Positions 12,141 to 22,869 of a DNA stretch of 64,000 nucleotides are shown piece by piece (the stretch's first letter is position 1; every line of letters starts with the position of its first letter). The position numbers were made by a program, and so were the translations under genes. This DNA comes from Collybiopsis luxurians FD-317 M1. Lineage: Eukaryota > Basidiomycota > Agaricomycetes > Agaricales > Omphalotaceae. The stretch spans positions 78,831 through 142,830 of the forward strand of contig KN834754.1 of NCBI GenBank assembly GCA_000827265.1, written 5' to 3'. The notes under the pieces were generated by a model. The model ran no database searches. It saw nothing but the letters and a program-made list of their open reading frames with translations, and had not been told where the DNA came from.

Positions 12141-12951
12141 ATGGCGTCTAACATCACTTTCCACCAAGGCAAGTCTATCACTGTTATTCTGGACATCCTT
12201 CTCATTTTTCAACTAGGCATCGTTTCCTCCGACGAACGTACCTCCCTTTTGAAGCAGAAAGGTGTTACCATCTGGCTCACCGGCCTTTCTGCAAGTGGAA
12301 AGGTTTGGTTAACCCAACTTCATCATTATCTCATCTGAACATTTGTCCTCCAGTCAACCATCGCCTGCGCTTTAGAGCAGCATTTGCTTCATTTACACAA
12401 GTTTACTTATCGTCTGGACGGAGATAATGTTAGATTCGGTCTAAACAAGGATCTAGGTTTCGATGAGAAATCGCGCAATGAAAATATCCGCCGCATTGGA
12501 GAGGTAGTATCTGCCCTCCTTTCCCATCGCTTGGCAACAACTTATTTGCTATAAAGGTGTCAAAATTGTTCACAGACTCATGCTGTGTAACTATCACTGC
12601 GTTCATATCTCCGTATCGTGTCGATCGTGATTTTGCCCGTCAAATTCACGAAAAGGCTTCATTACCCTTCGTAGAGGTCTTTGTCGATGCACCTCTCAGT
12701 GTTGTTGAGCAGCGCGACCCTAAAGGCCTTTACAAAAAGGCTCGTGCTGGGGAAATTAAAGGTATGTGAAGCTGCAGCCGGCACTCGATGCCTCTTTCAT
12801 ACCCCTTCCAGATTTTACCGGAATATCTGCACCCTACGAGGCCCCACAAAACCCGGAAATCCACCTCAAGACTGACCAAACAGATGTGACTGAGAGCGTA
12901 CGAATAATCACGCAATACCTCGTCAACCGCGGTTACATTTCGGAAAATTGA
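12141..12951 (+). CDS. Adenylyl-sulfate (APS) kinase
   Basis: [10 protein letters not shown], then (after an intron) [20 protein letters not shown], then the P-loop GLSASGK/STIA split by another intron, then [71 protein letters not shown] and [12 protein letters not shown]. It ends in [19 protein letters not shown] at the TGA 12949-12951. These are the successive conserved blocks of APS kinase (yeast Met14), which phosphorylates adenylyl sulfate to PAPS in sulfate assimilation. It is full length (about 200 residues) and stands alone, not fused to ATP sulfurylase. Intron 1 (12169-12216, 48 nt) begins GC rather than GT. It has no stop and is a multiple of three, so its retention would insert 16 residues. 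Confidence 0.95.
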
Positions 12952-13175
12952 ACATTCCTACAAGCCAATCATGCGTACGCACTTAGATATCTGTAGACAC
13001 CCTTCAGTATTTACATAGACAACATTGTGAAATTGGCTCTCAGAATGCTATCGCGACCGCTTGTTTGAAGAGCAGCATGATACCCACTTTCAAGTCCTTA
13101 CAATGCCGAGTCTCGCGGGAGGATCGAGTATAGCCAATAATAAATGTAATAAAGGATGTACACATCAACCGCCGA

Positions 13176-16107
13176 CTACCCCGCTCGCTGAGCCATCTGA
13201 TTTCCAAGACCTTGTGCAAATCGAGCTCCACGACCTCGGGCACCACCTATTGAAAAAAATTAAAAGGTTATCGTCGTAAAGGACAATGTATCTTACCTCT
13301 CGCGCCGCCCCTCGTTCTGTCGCCGCGTCCCCTCCGTTCTTGGAGTTGTTCACCACGCTTCTCACCCACCTTCCCGTCAACTCGATCTCCCCATCCACCG
13401 GATGAGCCCAATTTGGCGTCTAGGGCCTTCTCGTTCTGCTCAGCCATTGCATTCACCTTTTCCGCAATAACCAACGCCAGCTGTTGCTGGCGAGTTACTT
13501 CTGTACGGTGGAAAACAATAAAACCACCGGCCTGATCAAGCGAAGCGGAGAGCTCCTCGCTCCAGATCATTTTGGAAACAATCGAAGTGACAGACCGTAA
13601 CGGGAGAGAGAAGGTCTGAGCCAATAGCGAAAGCGAGAGTGTCTTGTAATGAGGAGCATATGTGAAAAGGTAAGTACGAAGGCCTTGCTCTTGTATACGT
13701 CTACAAAAGTAAGTCAGTCACAAGTTTGAGCAAAATTTCTTGTTCTCCTACTTGGCCAGCATCTCTTTGACCGAAGCAGCCTCGGGCATCAGAGTCCAGA
13801 TTTTGATACTCTGAATGAGGTCTCGACATTTTTCCCACTCTCCGTCCTGAAGAGCCTTGCTGGCCTGCATGATATGATCACGCGTACTTTCTGGGGGTCC
13901 AGTGAATATTTGACGGTCGGCAAAGTCCAAAAGACGTCGGAAGGGTTTTGATATGGCCTTCCTCTTCGACTCTTCAGAGTCTATGCTGGCTAAGAGTGGA
14001 ATTTCCACAAGCATGCTAGAGACCAAAAAAGCGGCCTCGAGCAGCTCGGTGTTGATGTGCATGTGGAACGGTAGCTGGCGCTGTTTCTCAGCCTTCTCCT
14101 GTTCGGGCGTGAGGACCTGGAAGCGTTGCTGATGAACACCTTGCGCCAACAGTTCCTTCACCCTTTGCGTGGTGAATATGTCCTGAAGGGTGGCCTGAGC
14201 TTCCTTGATCAATCCGGATCTGAACGCGCATAAGCCAAGCTGTACTACTGTGCGGTTGTACAAGATTTGGGTGGCGACATCGGCAGAATGAATAGACTCT
14301 TGAAGATGGGACATGAGCAACATGTCTCGTGCAGTGTGGAAATCGTTGAGTAAAGCATAATGGTAGATATGGCTCAGCATAGCACGAGTGCGGTGAAGGG
14401 AGTTGCCAGATTTGTAGAGATACACACATAGCGAATGAATAAGTCCAGATGTTGATCCTTTTGAGGCAAGCGTTATGTTGGGTCTGATCTCGGCCGACTC
14501 TGTCGCAGTTTCGAGGGCTTGCACGACGGCGTCCGGCTAAGAAAATGTGTCAGTAGAAGGATGGACTGTCGAAATTTTGTTTACCTTTGAGTAGATGTGC
14601 TCAAGCCGCCGCATGATCACTCGACTAAGAGGATCATCCTGGTTGGTTTGCTCGTAAAAGGCCTGCGCTCGACAAATAGTGCTGTAAAGGGTCTTTTCAT
14701 CTTTTAACCTCTCGACGTACTCCGTCCCGTGAGGATCAATATTTTGTAAACTCCTGGTAAATTCATCGTCCAAGCGGTCAATGAAGCTGATGATGCTCCC
14801 CCGAATCCGAACGATTCCATCCTTTTCAGCCGCCGGGGAGCGCTCGACCAAGTCGTCGTAGTCGTCGGTGATCTCCTGGACAATGTAAGCAGAGTTGGAA
14901 GCGATGATAACGATAAGCTGGTCGACTTCGTTTTGGGCCGAAAGCCAGAGTTCCGTGGGCATGTAGGAAGAGGCGGATGAGTTATAGTCGAAGCGGGATG
15001 AAATGAGAGCCAATAGGACGCGAATCCGTTGGTAAGAGGTAGTTGCTATTTCTAGCAATCTTTCCAGTATCCTGATCTGTTCTGCTCGATCCGTGTTCTG
15101 TTCAAGTCTTATCAATGAAGAAACAGTGGAGAGAAACCAGAGTCTGTCACCTTTTTCCCTCTAGCTTCTTGAACGGCCTGGAGACTCTTGAAAATACCTT
15201 CTGCTGTCAAAAGCATCGTTTTTCCACCCTTCCCAACAGACTTGAACCCATCTTCGGCATCTCCGTCTACGGCGGCGGAGGGGCCGGTCGACCTCGCACC
15301 AGGAGCTGGGGCGGGCTCCCTTGTCATTGCTGCTGCGTAATCGCGCTCGAAAGCTTCCGGATCCTAAGAACGAGATTTGAGCTTCAATGATCAGAAAACC
15401 GATTCCGCGTGGTATACGAACCGCCTGGTATTTAGCGATATCTTGCTCGTACTCTTTGATAGCTTTACGAATTTTTTGTTTCATAGAGTTCAAAGCCTTT
15501 GCGTTGGTGGCGTTCATTTTCTTCTTGGCCTCTTTCTCTTTGGCGATAGAAGTTGTTACAGCAGACTCAAGGTTGAGTAAAGTTTTGATATAAAACGGAG
15601 GAATCGGTTCGGATACATTATGCTGTCTCTGGATCATCCGGGCGAGTTTGTCGAATTCTGCGTTTCAATCAAGGTTCTGAACCATAGCTTTCGTTGGAAA
15701 GTTGACTCACCATTTGAGATCGCGACCCAATCGTTGATTTTGAGAGCATTTTCCATAGATTTTCCAGTAGCTTCCATCTCTGCCAATCTCTTTTCCTGCG
15801 CGCTCATAATCCGCATTCCTTGCCTGTCATCTTCTTCGTCCTCGGATGATTCATCTGAATCTGACCTTAAAAAACTAGGTTTTTTTGCCTTGGGAGCGTC
15901 GCTGTCGCTTTCGCTCTCTTCTTCGGAATCTGAATCAGAGTCACTAGAATCTGAATCTGAGCCTGCGGTTCGTAAAAAACGAGACATTGCTGGTTTTGCG
16001 GTGGTGGCTGGTTTTGCTTGGGGAGCTTCATCTCCAGAGGACATGAGTTCCTCTGATTCATCTGAATCAGAGTCAGAGTCGCCAGCTTGTCTGAAGAAAC
16101 GAGACAT
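13176..16107 (-). CDS. NIP1: Translation initiation factor eIF3 subunit c (Nip1)
   Basis: Starts MSRFFRQAGDSDSDSDESEE at 16107 and has a long acidic Ser/Asp/Glu N-terminus in which the opening motif recurs (MSRFLRTAGSDSDSSDSDSD). The eIF3c core follows: QEKRLAEMEATGKSMENALK; MIQRQHNVSEPIPPFYIKTL; PTELWLSAQNEVDQL; YEQTNQDDPLSRVIMRRLEH; then the PCI domain (RAMLSHIYHYALLNDFHTAR; LAQTFSLPLRSVTSIVSKMI). The RGG-rich tail, after a last intron, reads GARGRGARFAQGLGNQMAQR and stops at 13176-13178. Nip1 is an essential cytoplasmic scaffold of eIF3, contacting eIF1 and eIF5 on the 40S subunit. It is convergent with APS kinase. An upstream in-frame ATG would add 21 residues, but the MSRFF start matches the family. 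Confidence 0.93.
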
Positions 16108-16331
16108 GGTGGAATTGAAAATGTATAGAGTCTGCTTGTCCCTCAGGGAAAATTTAGAGTTCATAGCCAAATAAAAACAAATAATTGATGCCGGAGTAAT
16201 GCCGAATTGGGCGCTCGTAACTTTACAGAATCTAATTATCTACCTAAGTATGAGACGCTCGATACCGTTCAGCAATCGTACTACATCAAACGCTTGATTC
16301 AGCCTCGGTAAAAGACATGGATAAAGATTGC

Positions 16332-17190
16332 TTACCCTTCAGCTCCCCATAGCGTGAGCAGGCCAACGGATACGGCCGAGACGATTCGTCTATCCCAGCT
16401 TGGTTTGTCCCAATGCAAGTAGGAGAAATAACCGACTGTTCCCAAAATCGCTGCGTTCACTACATACCAGGATGAGACCTTTCAATCCCCATGGCCAGAG
16501 TAAGACTCATACCTAAACCAACAAGGCCTCCGAGAACGCCAGGGCGAAGCAGGCTTTCTCGAGCATGCTTGTAAATCAATGTTCCCTCTTTCTTGGCACG
16601 ACGAGCCTCTGCTTGACCCTGGGGGGTTTGAGCATACTTTTCGGCAGCATACCCTTCTGCACTGAGAATGGCAAAAGTGGCAGCTGCAGTGCTAGCAATC
16701 GCTTTTCTGTTGCTGCGTAGACCGGGTTGGGTATAGAAAGCACGAGTAGCCCCGGCCAGCAACCCGATATTTACTACCATCGAGTCATTAGAACAGGAGA
16801 GGTCGCGAAGAATTCGAATGACATACAGAGACCAACGAGACCTCCGGCGACGCCTGGTCTGAAAAGATAACGTTTGGTGATGTTCCAGAGATAGAGACCT
16901 TCAGCTTCAGCTTCCTTAAAACGCCTATCCTTCCTGCTACTCGGAGCATCATCAGGAGGGGGACGATTCTCAGAGGTGATGGTTGCAGGATGATTCTTGA
17001 ACTGAGGATGAACGAGATTTACTTTGGCAGAGTCATCTGCGACTATTGAGGCGGAAGGGGGCTCTGTGTTGAGCAGAGCTGGATCTGGTTGAGGCTAAAA
17101 AGATTGAATTAAGAAAAAGGAAAAACAATGAAAGATGATACAAACTTGAGTAGGAGGAATATTTGAACCAGCCACCGCAGCGTACGACAT
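16332..17190 (-). CDS. OM14-like mitochondrial outer membrane protein
   Basis: Starts MSYAAVAGSNIPPTQ at 17190, followed by a Pro/Ser-rich segment with basic residues. Two related membrane modules follow: FRPGVAGGLVGLVNIGLLAG and RPGVLGGLVGLVNAAILGTV, each followed by a second hydrophobic segment ending in a similar motif (FAILSAEGYAAEKYA; VGLLTLWGAEG). The second module closely parallels the C-terminal part of yeast OM14, an outer-membrane protein that acts as a mitochondrial receptor for ribosomes through NAC; that function is from yeast. The duplicated module means three or four membrane helices. The gene has several short introns. The stop is taken at 16332-16334; a donor-like GTAAGC overlaps it, so a tiny further exon is possible. 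Confidence 0.62.
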
Positions 17191-17390
17191 GTTTGTGAAA
17201 ATTCAGAACTGGAACAAGCACTGTTTTATATATACTACCTGTATGACCACTAAATGACGTAGTTATCTTATGAAGTCATAGCCCAAGATAAGATAAGATA
17301 TCCCCTTCACCCCGCCATATCATGAATTTCCGCCAATTCCATGCAAACCTATCCGTATATTAGCGTCATTCAATATCCGTACAATGCTCG

Positions 17391-18588
17391 TCATCTCACC
17401 CAAGAAATAATTCGACGAAGCGCCTCTTTACAACTATCAATTTGGATTCAAACAATGACCAGGGAATTTTCTTACCGGTAACCTCCTCCGTGCTCAGTGG
17501 CTGATCGACCTACAATACCGTTTAGCATGCTCACTTTATACTAGAAAACAAAACACCAACCGGGGGACAGTGTACAAATAACACCTGCGTATTCCGATCC
17601 TTCTCGTACGGCTTGCCGTTACGTTTCGACTCGGCTAAAGAGCAGTAGTACATGAAATCACATAGATAATGCCCAGCATCCATTGAAGAATAGATTTGCT
17701 GAGAAATTGCGGCATTAAGTATCAACTTTTGGGATCAGTAGATTTCAGAAAATACACACCTCGATACCAGACTTTCTGAGATCATAAACCAGTCTTGAGA
17801 CGTCAATATCCGTGTAGATTTCTACAAAACCTGTTCAAATCATTCAAAGAGGTTCAAGTCATAATAGGCTAACCGTCAGGAAACTTTTCATATCCAACCC
17901 CAAATCCACGGCTGGGTCGAGCACTGTATGTGTCGCTGGTGCTCTCCATATCGAATCCCAAACTACCTATCCTCTCTATCGGTTGCTCCCCAACCGACAT
18001 GTCCGGCTCTTCTCGTCTTCCAAAGTCAGACGGGGGTCCTTTGACAATCGGGGCCAACCTGCCAGAAGCATCCTTCATGTGATACCCCAACTTGTGTCCT
18101 AATTTCTCCATTCTCAACGGACCCCTTCCAGCAACCCCGACATGGAAAATGAAATCATATCCCTTGTCCTGCGGTAGAGGGTAGAAATCATCCTTAACCG
18201 CTTCAGGAAGAACAGGGGGGCGCAAATGCAGTTTCGGTACCACCTCGACCACCGCTGGTAAAAATGAAGCGGAATACAAGGTCGAAACTAGCTACAGCAG
18301 CGTACCTTCATATGTCACTGGAACTTGAAGTGCAGAGATCTTGATTAGCCGATGAGTCGAGGATACAACAGGATCCGCGTCCAAAGGCATGACCACATTG
18401 TGCAGGGCCTTGACAGCAAGCCAGGAAGGATTATCCGGCCTGTGATTGGCAAAGGGCTAAGTTTCCAATAGTCAGTGCTGTGATTACTCGAGCTCCGAAA
18501 TCCAACGAGGTTTGCTCACACCAAAGCCTGTGAGAAGCACATTGAACACACCTTCTTCACCTCCGGCTTGCGTTGAGGCAACAGGCAT
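17391..18588 (-). CDS. Pyroglutamyl-peptidase I-like cysteine peptidase (family C15)
   Basis: Starts MPVASTQAGGEEGVFNVLLT at 18588. GFG/PFANHRPDNPSWLAVKAL carries the N-terminal C15 motif, joined over an intron with donor GTGAGC. KGYDFIFHVGVAGRGPLRME is the conserved central block, and SSMDAGHYLCDFMYYCS holds the catalytic Cys. VLFVHCPPV supplies the catalytic His. The last exons read DQPLSTEEVTEALRRIISWV and stop at 17391-17393. C15 enzymes remove N-terminal pyroglutamate from peptides in the cytosol. The protein carries an insertion after FHVGVAG (about 60 residues with GFGVGYEKFP) relative to the compact bacterial enzymes, as other fungal members do. Catalytic Cys and His are clear; the Glu could not be assigned with certainty. 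Confidence 0.8.
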
Positions 18589-18732
18589 AGTGCGGCACTA
18601 AAGTCACTATGGGTATAAGGTGACAAGAGTATACAGCACCAAGGTACGGCATCGCCCATTTCAATTTGTAATGTGGGGAAATTCAAACGCACGGGCCAGT
18701 ACTATATACACACCACTACAAAATCAAGTATT

Positions 18733-21030
18733 TTACGATTGTGATCGTCCTTCCCATCCCTTTCCCTCGTTTCTTTCTCGTTCCCAATCTTGCAATGCTG
18801 CTTCGTCCCATATTTTACCCGACTTATCGCCCGCTTGTCGCATGAACTGCTGACCTTCAATCTCCCGTGGCAGATAACCGTTATGAACAGGATGAGCATA
18901 GTCTGGATCATACTTGTAACCTTCAGCGTAGCCTAGATCCCTCATGAGCGATGCCGGTGCATTTCGAGCAACCATTGGAACCGGGAGAGTCAAATCGCTT
19001 TTTGCTGCAACTTCCGCTCGATTATACGCCTCTAAAAGTATGAAACTTTGTCAATTCAGCATGACCGTCACAGTACCAGAAATGTTCACACCATATGCCC
19101 GTGTAGATTTGGGCGCTTCAGCAAGGTATCCAACGATGTGCGCAAGGTTAATTCTGCATTCTGGCATTCCAATGACCTGACAAGCTTGAAGCGCCGCCAT
19201 AGCCTGTGAAAATGGAATGAGTAAGACTCCTGGAATGCGTCGAAGGCTTTTACCAGAGGCAGGGCATGAATATCAGCGAGCCCAATGTCCTCGCTAGCAC
19301 AAACGACCATTCTTCGGGCAATATACATCGGGTCTTCACCAGCAGTCAACATACGTGCAAGCCAGTACATGGCGGCATCTACATCACTCCCTCGTACGCT
19401 GCAAAGATGGATCAGTGCGAATTTCACCAATCAGACAATGACCTTACGACTTGTGCAGTGCGGAAATCATGTCGTATCTACTATCCCCACTACGATCGTA
19501 GGAAGCCGACACTGAGCGCCGGAGATTTTCAATGAGCTTATCTTCAGAGGTTGATTCAGCAGCAGATAGAGTGAGATCAAGGAGGGACAATGCCGTTCGC
19601 GCATCTCCAGATGACAGTGAAACTATCGAAGCTAGAACTCGCGTAGTGAAATGAGGATACGAAGGAAATAGGCTTGAAGAGGTGTGATTAGAAAAGGGAG
19701 GTATAGGTGAAGATTGCGGGACGTCTGGCGTAATCGGAGATGTGCCATTAGTGCCGGATGACAAGTCCACAATACTGTCAGAAGGAGCGTCTGTATTTTC
19801 TGCCGCAAGTAAAAGCCTAGCCATTGCCCTTCTTATTATTTCTTCAATGTTTTCGTCCGACAATCGCTCAAGGACAAATACTCTGGGTTTGCATTACTTG
19901 TGTCCGACGAATTCCTCAGAAATTTAACACACCTGCAACGGCTGAGAAGTGCCCCAGTTAGTTTGAACGATGGGTTTTCGGTCGTAGCACCAATCAACTG
20001 TATATCACCTTGTTCAAGAAATGGTAGAAAGACATCCTGAAGCATGCGTTGGGCGATCGAAAGAGGACGTCTGAAACAGAGACGATAAATACCTGCTGTG
20101 ATCTGCTGAATCGATGGATTTCGTCGAGGAAGAGTACAGTATTTCTGGAAAGACGTCAAACGTAAAAGACGAGTCAAGTAAAGCGTGGATAGACCGTACT
20201 TTCCAGTTAATCTCAAGGTATTTTTGGCTTCTTCAAAAACTTGCCTCACTTCGTTGATCCCAACTGTGGTCGCACTAAGCTCTTTGAAGATAGAATTGGT
20301 CTGTTTAGCAACTAATCTAGCTAGGGTTGTCTTCCCACAACTATAGAATCCTCTGTTAGCTCAAATCATCCACACATAGAAATGATTCACCCAGGAGGTC
20401 CCCAGAAAATCATACTGCCCAACGAGCCGTTCTTCATCGAATTCAAGAGCATAGAGCCTGCTTCCGTCAAATGGGCCTGTCCGACAAAGTCTGCCAAAAG
20501 ACTGGGTCGAAGCCGTTCAGCAAGAGGAGTTGCTCGGGCAGCATTTGCGGTTACTCTCTGACGTTTCGTCGGCTGACTGCTGCCCGAGATCGAAGTACTT
20601 TCGAGAGAGGGAGAGTGGGCACCGGCAGCTCTCTTCTTGGAAGACGACTGGGAAGAAGTTAAGCTTGAGTTACTCATGTCATGATGATCGATCTTCTTTT
20701 GGAAGAGAGGATGTATACCAGGAGCCACCGCTTTCGTTGAGTTACTACGAGAATGAGAATGCTTGGAAGAGCCTTGTGAAGATGCTGAACTCGAAGGAGC
20801 CGAATCCATCGAATCTTTATCGGAGCACCCGTTGTCAAGATGTATATTAATCATTCGCTCTGGCATGTCCAGAAAGCAAATGGGACTTTTGACTTGTATG
20901 TAAATTGAACTTCCTTCGTACAGACCAAAAAGAAGATCACAAACCATTTAACAACTGTTATTGGGCAAAATTCAGAATGATATAAGGGAGAGACGACAGA
21001 ATAATTACCTTGACTTCCCTCTAGGCTCAT
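18733..21030 (-). CDS. MGS1: AAA+ ATPase Mgs1/WRNIP1 (replication maintenance)
   Basis: Start at 21030 (MSLEGSQ), spliced to [20 protein letters not shown], an N-terminal UBZ-type ubiquitin-binding finger. A Ser-rich linker and [20 protein letters not shown] follow. Walker [21 protein letters not shown] is split by an intron; then [16 protein letters not shown] (Walker B) and [20 protein letters not shown] (sensor 1/Arg finger). [15 protein letters not shown] and [20 protein letters not shown], then [20 protein letters not shown], form the RarA-type lid. The C-terminal tetramerisation part ends [20 protein letters not shown] and stops at 18733. The family acts at stalled forks with ubiquitinated PCNA. 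In this sequence the first UBZ zinc-ligand Cys position reads Ser. Confidence 0.92.
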
Positions 21031-21179
21031 CTCGCCACGATAGTTCAAAAGCTAGTTATTGTGACTGTCACACACTTAGAAGTACCGTTAAACGCTGAGC
21101 GCCAATCTTACTTGTTCAAGGACTCGATGTATATATATATATATTGGCTAATATTTAAATGTACCAGCTACCGTCAGAA

Positions 21180-22364
21180 TCAGAGCTTTCCTTTGAGGAG
21201 GCTCTTAATTTTCCCGGGTTCTAGAACAGACATGGGGTAGGGGAAAAAGTCGCCTCTCAAATGCTCCCCACCACCATCGACAGGAAGAATTTGGCCAGTG
21301 ATGTAGCATGCAGCGGGACTAAATAAGAAAACAGCTGCGTTCGCAAGGTCTGCAATTTCTGTGAACCGACCAAGGGGGTTAGAGAATCCCTCCGCTGTGT
21401 TTCTCTTATTTCCGGACATTACACGCATTCCCTCCGTTCCCAAAGTGAACCCAGGTGCAATGACATTAGCCCGGACACCGTAAGGACCTTCCTCTACTGC
21501 GAGGGCATTTGAGATAGCATCGACACCGGCTTTCGCAGCGGATACATGCGTTTGGTATGGCGTACCTATCGCGATCCACTCAGAATTTGGGCAAACAGAA
21601 CAAAGAATAAAAAGCCACAAGTTGACCCTTACCGCGATAATGAAGAGTTGCGCTGACACAGATATAGGCACCTTTCGTGGCTCGTACATGAGGGATTGTG
21701 GCCTTGATGGTGTTATATGTCCCAAGCTGACGAAGTTGTATATTAGGTACAGAGGAAAGGTGGACAAAAGATCAATAATCCATACAGTATCGATCTCCAC
21801 AACTGTCCTGAAGGCGTTTTCCGAAAGGCCCGAAATTGGGGCCATAAAGTTTCCAGCAGCACCTGTGGAAAATGAGTATCTATATGGTACGTCAGTGAAA
21901 CCGTGAACACTCACCGCAAATAACAAAATCAATCTTTCCAAAACGTTCAATAGCCTTTTGCACAGCACTCTTTAAAGTTTCTGGATCTCTGACGTCCGCC
22001 TGGGCTGGGATACAGGTTTTCCCGGTTTTTTCAGAGAGTTCCTTGGCCGATGCTGTAAGACGGTCGAGTCTGCGAGTGGAAAAAGGGTTAAGGTGGAGGA
22101 AAGATAATAAAAGACTATGCGACAAACTTTCTCCCGATAATAACAGCGTCTGCACCATGACGCATCTACGTAGGTTAAAGAGAGATTGTTAATAGGAAAG
22201 GCGAGACATGTATACATTGTGTGAGGGCGTACGATTGCTTCTGTCATGCCCTTACATATTCCGGAACCTCCGCCAGTGCAGAAAAGCACCTTTCCTTTGA
22301 AAATATCGTCCTTGAACGTTGAAGTGGAATCTATAACAGGAGCAAGAAAGATGGGAGGCGACAT
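21180..22364 (-). CDS. Peroxisomal-type 2,4-dienoyl-CoA reductase (Sps19-like SDR)
   Basis: Start at 22364 (MSPPIFLAPVIDSTSTFKDD). The Rossmann motif VLFCTGGGSGICKGM (TGxxxGxG type, SDR) is followed over introns by RHGADAVIIGRKLDRLTASA, QADVRDPETLKSAVQKAIER, AAGNFMAPISGLSENAFRTV, the strand ICVSATLHYRG and TPYQTHVSAAKAGVDAISNA. As in other DECR2/Sps19 enzymes, the usual YxxxK Tyr is not in the canonical place. It ends ILPVDGGGEHLRGDFFPYPM to KSLLKGKL, stop 21180-21182. These enzymes use NADPH to reduce 2,4-dienoyl-CoA during beta-oxidation of unsaturated fatty acids. The terminal tripeptide GKL resembles a type 1 peroxisomal signal but is not canonical SKL/AKL. A decayed partial copy lies at about 39.63-40.19 kb. 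Confidence 0.88.
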
Positions 22365-22869
22365 GGTACAGAAGGGGATGCAAAGAAACGTCAATTGTTG
22401 TGAGAGGGTTCATGATGAAAATCACATTAAGTACGATCCGAGGCTCAAACGCTCTCAAAGTAATAGTGACGATGTCAAAACCTGTACCCCAAGTAAAAAC
22501 AGACCAAGGTAAAAGGCCGACGAAGGTACGAAAGCGATTATTCCATGTTGGATTTGACTGGAACAATGATCGGCAATTCAGTTGGCCTGATGCAGCAGCG
22601 TGTACGCTGTATCGCATACGGAGGAACCAAGGTAAAATAAACAATGCTCAACGAGTCCAGAACTTTAAAAAAAAGGCGAAAGATCGATAGATCATTGTTG
22701 GACACGATCTGCAGGCGATTTGCGGTTTATCTAAAGCTTTACCGTTTATATACAGACCTTAAAAGTTGTGACCTCGGTCCAATATGACACCGCCACTTCT
22801 TTCAGACCCTATATAATATTAGTAGCATGTATCAACCAACAGGTACAAGGGGAGCACGTCGATAGAACA
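22365..22869. promoter_or_regulatory. Divergent promoter region, SDR / P450-1
   Basis: A 505-nt space between divergent start codons at the left edge of the cluster. On the P450 side it contains the 13-mer TGACCTCGGTCCA (22769-22781) and a TATA-like tatataata near 22810. From about 22710 onward it is similar to the region upstream of P450-2 (shared GCGATTTGC and TGACCTCGGTCCA). I find no CCGA-N7-TCGG site here, unlike the P450-2 promoter. No gene is visible. Confidence 0.55.
22769..22781 (+). promoter_or_regulatory. TGACCTCGGTCCA motif upstream of P450-1
   Basis: GACC-N2-GGTC inverted repeat about 90 nt before the ATG. The same 13-mer occurs before P450-2 (44683) and, with one change, upstream of the second GMC gene (30388). 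Confidence 0.4.

Noticed and set aside
22400..22690. ORFs on both strands between the Sps19-like gene and P450-1
   Set aside because: No domain content; they overlap the divergent promoter and lack plausible continuation.
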